Under the pieces are notes generated by a model. That model was not told where the DNA came from. It saw only the letters and a list, made by a program, of their open reading frames with translations, and ran no database searches. A DNA stretch of 34,440 nucleotides. It comes from Coleofasciculaceae cyanobacterium SM2_1_6 (GTDB taxonomy: Bacteria > Cyanobacteriota > Cyanobacteriia > Cyanobacteriales > JAAUUE01). The stretch lies in assembly GCA_012031635.1 (NCBI GenBank), contig JAAUUE010000006.1, positions 1 to 34,440 on the forward strand. The letters run 5' to 3'. Every line of letters begins with the position of its first letter. Position 1 is the stretch's first letter. Both the position numbers and the translations under genes were made by a program. Of the stretch, positions 33,853 through 34,440 are shown piece by piece.

Positions 33853-34440
33853 TGAGTACGCAAACTATAACTAAACAGGGCTATTTAGTTGATTTGATCC
33901 AACAAATACGGCAAGTCCCCATGGTCAAACCTTGGCTCAAGGAAGCCCGCGATCGAGCCGCAATTATTCTTGAAGAATTAACCCTGCCCACTAAAAAAGA
34001 TGAAGCATGGCAATTTACAGATTTAGCCAATTTATACGCCACTAATTTTGTCTTGGCAACTAACAAGGCAGTAGCTATTCAAGATATTTCTCACCTAATT
34101 CTACCCGAAGCTGAAAATAGTCATTTAGTATTTATCAATGGCTTCTTTGCTGCTGAATTATCTTCTCGCCAAGCATTACCAGAGGGGGTATTTGTTGGCA
34201 ATTTATCTCAACTGCCCGACCCTTATTTAATTGAGAACTATCTCGGCAAACAGCAAGACAGTAACGAAGTATTTAATGCCATCAACACAGCAGGAATTAA
34301 CGACGTTGCCATAGTTTGGGTGAATAAAAACATTGTTGTCGAGGCTCCCGTACATTTTATTGTTTATTACTATTCCCGATGAAACTCCTACGGTGACTCA
34401 ACCCAGAGCTTTGGTAGTAGTAGAGGCGGGAGCCAAGCTA
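33852..34440 (+). CDS. sufD: SufD, Fe-S assembly subunit, 5' part (frameshift as written)
   Basis: Starts [20 protein letters not shown] one base inside the sufC stop (TAATG), so it is translationally coupled. It continues through ARDRAAIILEELTLPTKKDE, AWQFTDLANLY, LVFINGFFAAELSSRQALPE, FNAINTAGINDVAIVWVNKN and VVEAPVH. A T4 run (34355-34358) has one T too many: three give VHLLFITIPDETPTVTQPRA, which is the conserved SufD path and runs on to the window end (ALVVVEAGAK). The beta-helix core and the C-terminus lie outside the window. SufD pairs with SufB in the SufBC2D scaffold and is needed for iron acquisition. Confidence 0.93.

Noticed and set aside
1-34440. tRNA, CRISPR array, reverse transcriptase, template repeat, transposase
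   Set aside because: I looked for TTCGAATCC-type arms, regularly spaced repeats, reverse-transcriptase motifs and transposase motifs and found none; short tandem repeats present do not have CRISPR spacing.

Overview
The window is cyanobacterial chromosome. The HIP1 octamer GCGATCGC and the shorter CGATCG are scattered through it. It carries a sufR/sufBCD locus in the cyanobacterial arrangement, DUF928 proteins, caspase-like genes, a DUF2252 protein, a GAF/PAS/GGDEF photoreceptor-type cyclase and a GH57 branching enzyme. I see no tRNA, rRNA, CRISPR array, reverse transcriptase or transposase gene. The genus cannot be told from this; the mix of caspases, small toxin-antitoxin genes and short repeats resembles filamentous or colonial cyanobacteria (inference).

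Region 1 (1-5.2 kb) is an accessory or conflict island. It holds the tail of a DUF2442 protein, a short toxin-like plus immunity-like pair, a trypsin-co-occurring (Trypco1) gene divergent from a broken caspase - nSTAND1 ATPase - FGE-sulfatase gene whose 3' end looks like the variable region of a diversity-generating retroelement, and a DUF433/DUF5615 toxin-antitoxin pair.

Region 2 (5.2-16.5 kb) is dominated by envelope and protein-interaction genes: three DUF928 exported proteins in tandem, a beta-propeller/transglutaminase-like protein followed by a divergent cation-diffusion-facilitator homologue, a TPR protein, a membrane-anchored caspase homologue lacking the catalytic Cys, and an exported protein of unknown function. 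Two copies of one MITE-like repeat flank this stretch.

Region 3 (16.5-28.5 kb) has a probable cyanobacteriochrome diguanylate cyclase, DUF2252, a parD antitoxin with a truncated parE, a conserved unknown gene, a PEP-synthase-like gene coupled to ridA, a GH57 glucan branching enzyme and a class V aminotransferase.

Region 4 (28.5-30.5 kb) is a minus-strand run of small genes (DUF2442, DUF4160, DUF2283, a broken MNT nucleotidyltransferase, hicA, hicB, a uma2 remnant). Region 5 (30.5-34.4 kb) is sufR divergent from sufB, sufC and sufD, with two SufR-type operators between sufR and sufB. SufR is the iron-sulfur sensing repressor and SufBCD is the scaffold complex for Fe-S assembly; sufD runs off the window.

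An important caution: at least eleven single-base indels, nearly all in homopolymers, break otherwise well-conserved genes, including two in sufC and one in sufD, which are expected to be essential. The simplest reading is homopolymer error in the sequence, so most frameshifts here should not be taken as real gene death. I annotate such genes as CDS across the shift and keep 'pseudogene' for those with nonsense codons or truncation.
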